5,427 nt of DNA from Candidatus Altarchaeales archaeon (GTDB lineage: Archaea; Altiarchaeota; Altiarchaeia; IMC4; SCGC-AAA252-I15): assembly GCA_014729705.1 (NCBI GenBank), contig WJJK01000167.1:1-5427 (forward strand). Direction: 5' to 3'. This document shows, in pieces, positions 3,773-5,427 of the stretch (the first letter of the stretch is position 1; every line of letters begins with the position of its first letter). The translations under genes were made by a program, and so were the position numbers. Below the pieces are notes generated by a model, which had not been told where the DNA came from, made no database searches, and was given only the letters and a program-made list of their open reading frames with translations.

Positions 3773-5427
3773 ATGCCTTCAGACGAAAAAGAATTCCAGG
3801 AAGCAATAGCAAGAAACAAACACCTGAAAGCCTACCTGGATCGGAAAGACATAGAGCGCCCGGAATTCCACATACAACTGGATCGAAACATGAAGGACAT
3901 GGAATACCCGAATCTAATCTACCCAGTAGGAGACCCCATATTCATACACGTATGGCGCAAACCCGGGGAAGACAACGCCAGATACATCCCGATTGAACCG
4001 AAACTCTCGGAAAGAGAGCAGGAGATATTCGACGAACTCTCAGAGCAACTTATCAAACTAGCCCACGCAGCAGACGTATCGGATCGAAGCAAGGAGCTGG
4101 CAGACCTGTTAACCGAGCTTATGAACCAACTAGTGTCGGTGAAGGGCGTACACCTTAAGCAGACGGCTGCAGCCGAAAAAAAAGGTTTCCTAGAAAACCT
4201 CATGTCCTCGCTTCAAAGCAAAAAAATCAAAATGAGCCCGCAGGAATACGAGAAAATCCGGTACTTTCTGATAAGAGACCGCGTAGGCTACGGAATACTG
4301 GAACCCCTGCTACGAGACCCATACATAGAAGACATCCACACAACCGGGGTATCCCGGATATACATAGTGCACAAGATATTTGAGATGATTGCAACAGAAA
4401 TCATTTTCACCTCAGACATACAACTGGATAAATACGTGTTCGCATCAAGCGAGCGGGTGGAGCGCCCCGTAAGCGAGGCGGAACCAGTCGTAGACGCTAT
4501 CATGCCCGACGGAAGCCGCGTCAACTTCATCTACGGACGGGAAGTCAGCCTCGAAGGCTCAAGCTTCACAATACGTAAATTCAGTAAAGTCCCCATAAGC
4601 ATAAGCCAGATCGTAAACTGGAAGACCATGTCAAGCGAGTTAGCAGCATACCTTTGGCTCTGCCTTGAAAACGGGATGAACATGTTCGTATGCGGGGAAA
4701 CCGCATCAGGGAAAACAACCACCCTAAACGCCGCCTCAACCTTCATAAAACCCACAGCCAAAGTATATTCAGTGGAAAACACGCCGGAGGTAACCATGCC
4801 GCACCCCGCCTGGCAGCACCTTGTCACCAGGGAATCAGGCAAGGAAACAGACGTATCGATGATGGATTTATTGCTTGCAGCCCTAAGAAGCAGGCCCGAC
4901 TACATAATAGTGGGAGAGATAAGGGGAGCTGAAGGAAACATCGCATTCCAAGCCATGCAAACCGGACACCCGGTACTATCAACCTTCCACGCGGGAAGCC
5001 CGCACCAGATGATACAGCGTATGACCGGAAACCCCATAAACGTGCCGCTGCCCGCCATCGACAACCTCAACCTCGTCTTAATCCAGCAGGCGGTATACAT
5101 TAAAGGCAAATTCCAAAGACGCGTGTTATCCTTAACAGAGTTGGTGAAATTCTACGAGGAACTTCAGAGGGTGGGAACCGCCCAAGTATTCACCTGGCAC
5201 CCCGCAGAAGACAAACACGTATTCGACGGATACCTAAACAGCTACCTACTGGAGGAGAAGATAGCCAAAATACTTGGATACGTGGATACGCGGGAAATCT
5301 ACCCTGAAGTGCTTAAACGCGCGAAAATAATCGACAAAATGATTGAAGAAAAAATATTCAACTACTTCGACGTCTGGGAGATCACAAGCGGATACTACAA
5401 TAAAGGCGACTCCGGCCTGCCATTCGC
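3773..5427 (+). CDS. FlaI/ArlI-type (GspE superfamily) secretion and pilus assembly ATPase, 3' end outside window
   Basis: An open frame of 551 codons that reaches the window edge without a stop. ATG 3773 is the first possible start, because TAG lies in frame at 3758-3760; no clear ribosome binding site precedes it. The N-terminal ~150 residues contain RYIPIEPKLSEREQEIF, typical of FlaI-type proteins, and residues ~170-270 form the N2 region (GYGILEPLLRDPYIEDI). The core has a Walker A GETASGKTT at 308-316, an Asp-box equivalent ENTPE at 335-339, a Walker B with catalytic Glu382 in DYIIVGEIRG (376-385), and a His box GHPVLSTFHA at 398-407. SPHQMIQRMTGNPINVP follows, as in archaeal FlaI. The enzyme would be a cytoplasmic hexamer that powers filament assembly with a FlaJ/TadC-like membrane platform, not visible here. 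Family length of roughly 500-560 residues suggests the end is close. It lacks N-x-S/T sequons, unlike the minus-strand proteins. Confidence 0.95.
   Translation, partial: MPSDEKEFQEAIARNKHLKAYLDRKDIERPEFHIQLDRNMKDMEYPNLIYPVGDPIFIHVWRKPGEDNARYIPIEPKLSEREQEIFDELSEQLIKLAHAADVSDRSKELADLLTELMNQLVSVKGVHLKQTAAAEKKGFLENLMSSLQSKKIKMSPQEYEKIRYFLIRDRVGYGILEPLLRDPYIEDIHTTGVSRIYIVHKIFEMIATEIIFTSDIQLDKYVFASSERVERPVSEAEPVVDAIMPDGSRVNFIYGREVSLEGSSFTIRKFSKVPISISQIVNWKTMSSELAAYLWLCLENGMNMFVCGETASGKTTTLNAASTFIKPTAKVYSVENTPEVTMPHPAWQHLVTRESGKETDVSMMDLLLAALRSRPDYIIVGEIRGAEGNIAFQAMQTGHPVLSTFHAGSPHQMIQRMTGNPINVPLPAIDNLNLVLIQQAVYIKGKFQRRVLSLTELVKFYEELQRVGTAQVFTWHPAEDKHVFDGYLNSYLLEEKIAKILGYVDTREIYPEVLKRAKIIDKMIEEKIFNYFDVWEITSGYYNKGDSGLPF

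Noticed and set aside
4690..4932. Plus-strand frame of 80 codons inside the FlaI-like gene
   Set aside because: Out-of-frame shadow over the Walker A to Walker B region, which is clearly coding in the main frame.
1..5427. CRISPR arrays, tRNA genes, insertion sequences and terminal inverted repeats
   Set aside because: No regularly spaced repeats, cloverleaf-like stretch, transposase motifs or flanking repeats were seen by eye on either strand.

Overview
The window looks archaeal. Four things point that way: class III (archaeal type IV prepilin) N-termini of the Gly|Gln-x-x-x-Glu type, an archaellum-type KaiC-fold ATPase (FlaH/ArlH-like) beside a FlaI/ArlI-type secretion ATPase, ribosome binding sites of the GGTGAT/GGAG type, and genes that start with no leader. 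The cysteine-repeat membrane protein, the ATA-rich codon use and the compact layout recall DPANN or Altiarchaeota-like genomes. That placement is only an impression, because no rRNA or marker gene is present.

The layout is two divergent blocks. Minus block (about 1944 down to 1): five short proteins, each with one N-terminal membrane segment and an Asn-rich extracytoplasmic part, packed into one operon with overlaps of 7, 0, 11 and 4 bases. The first two have near-canonical class III prepilin signals. The next two share a variant signal (Gly5, then Asp11). The fifth runs off the left edge. Plus block (1982 to the right edge): a membrane protein with a cysteine-repeat ectodomain, a 99-residue coiled-coil protein, a FlaH/ArlH-like ATPase and a FlaI/ArlI-like ATPase that runs off the right edge. 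The last three are tightly spaced. A 37-bp AT-rich gap (1945-1981) separates the blocks and probably holds both promoters.

Taken together this reads as a surface-filament locus of the archaeal type IV pilus/archaellum superfamily. The FlaI-like protein would be the assembly motor and the FlaH-like protein its nucleotide-binding regulator. The coiled-coil protein could be a cytoplasmic scaffold, and the minus-strand proteins would be pilins and minor pilins, probably N-glycosylated. A FlaJ/TadC-type membrane platform and a FlaK/PibD-type peptidase are expected nearby but are not in view. The unusual point is an ArlH-like regulator paired with class III pilin-like proteins rather than recognisable archaellins, alongside a cysteine-repeat protein of unknown role. 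No RNA genes, mobile elements or CRISPR arrays were seen, and no stretch over 300 bases is without a gene.
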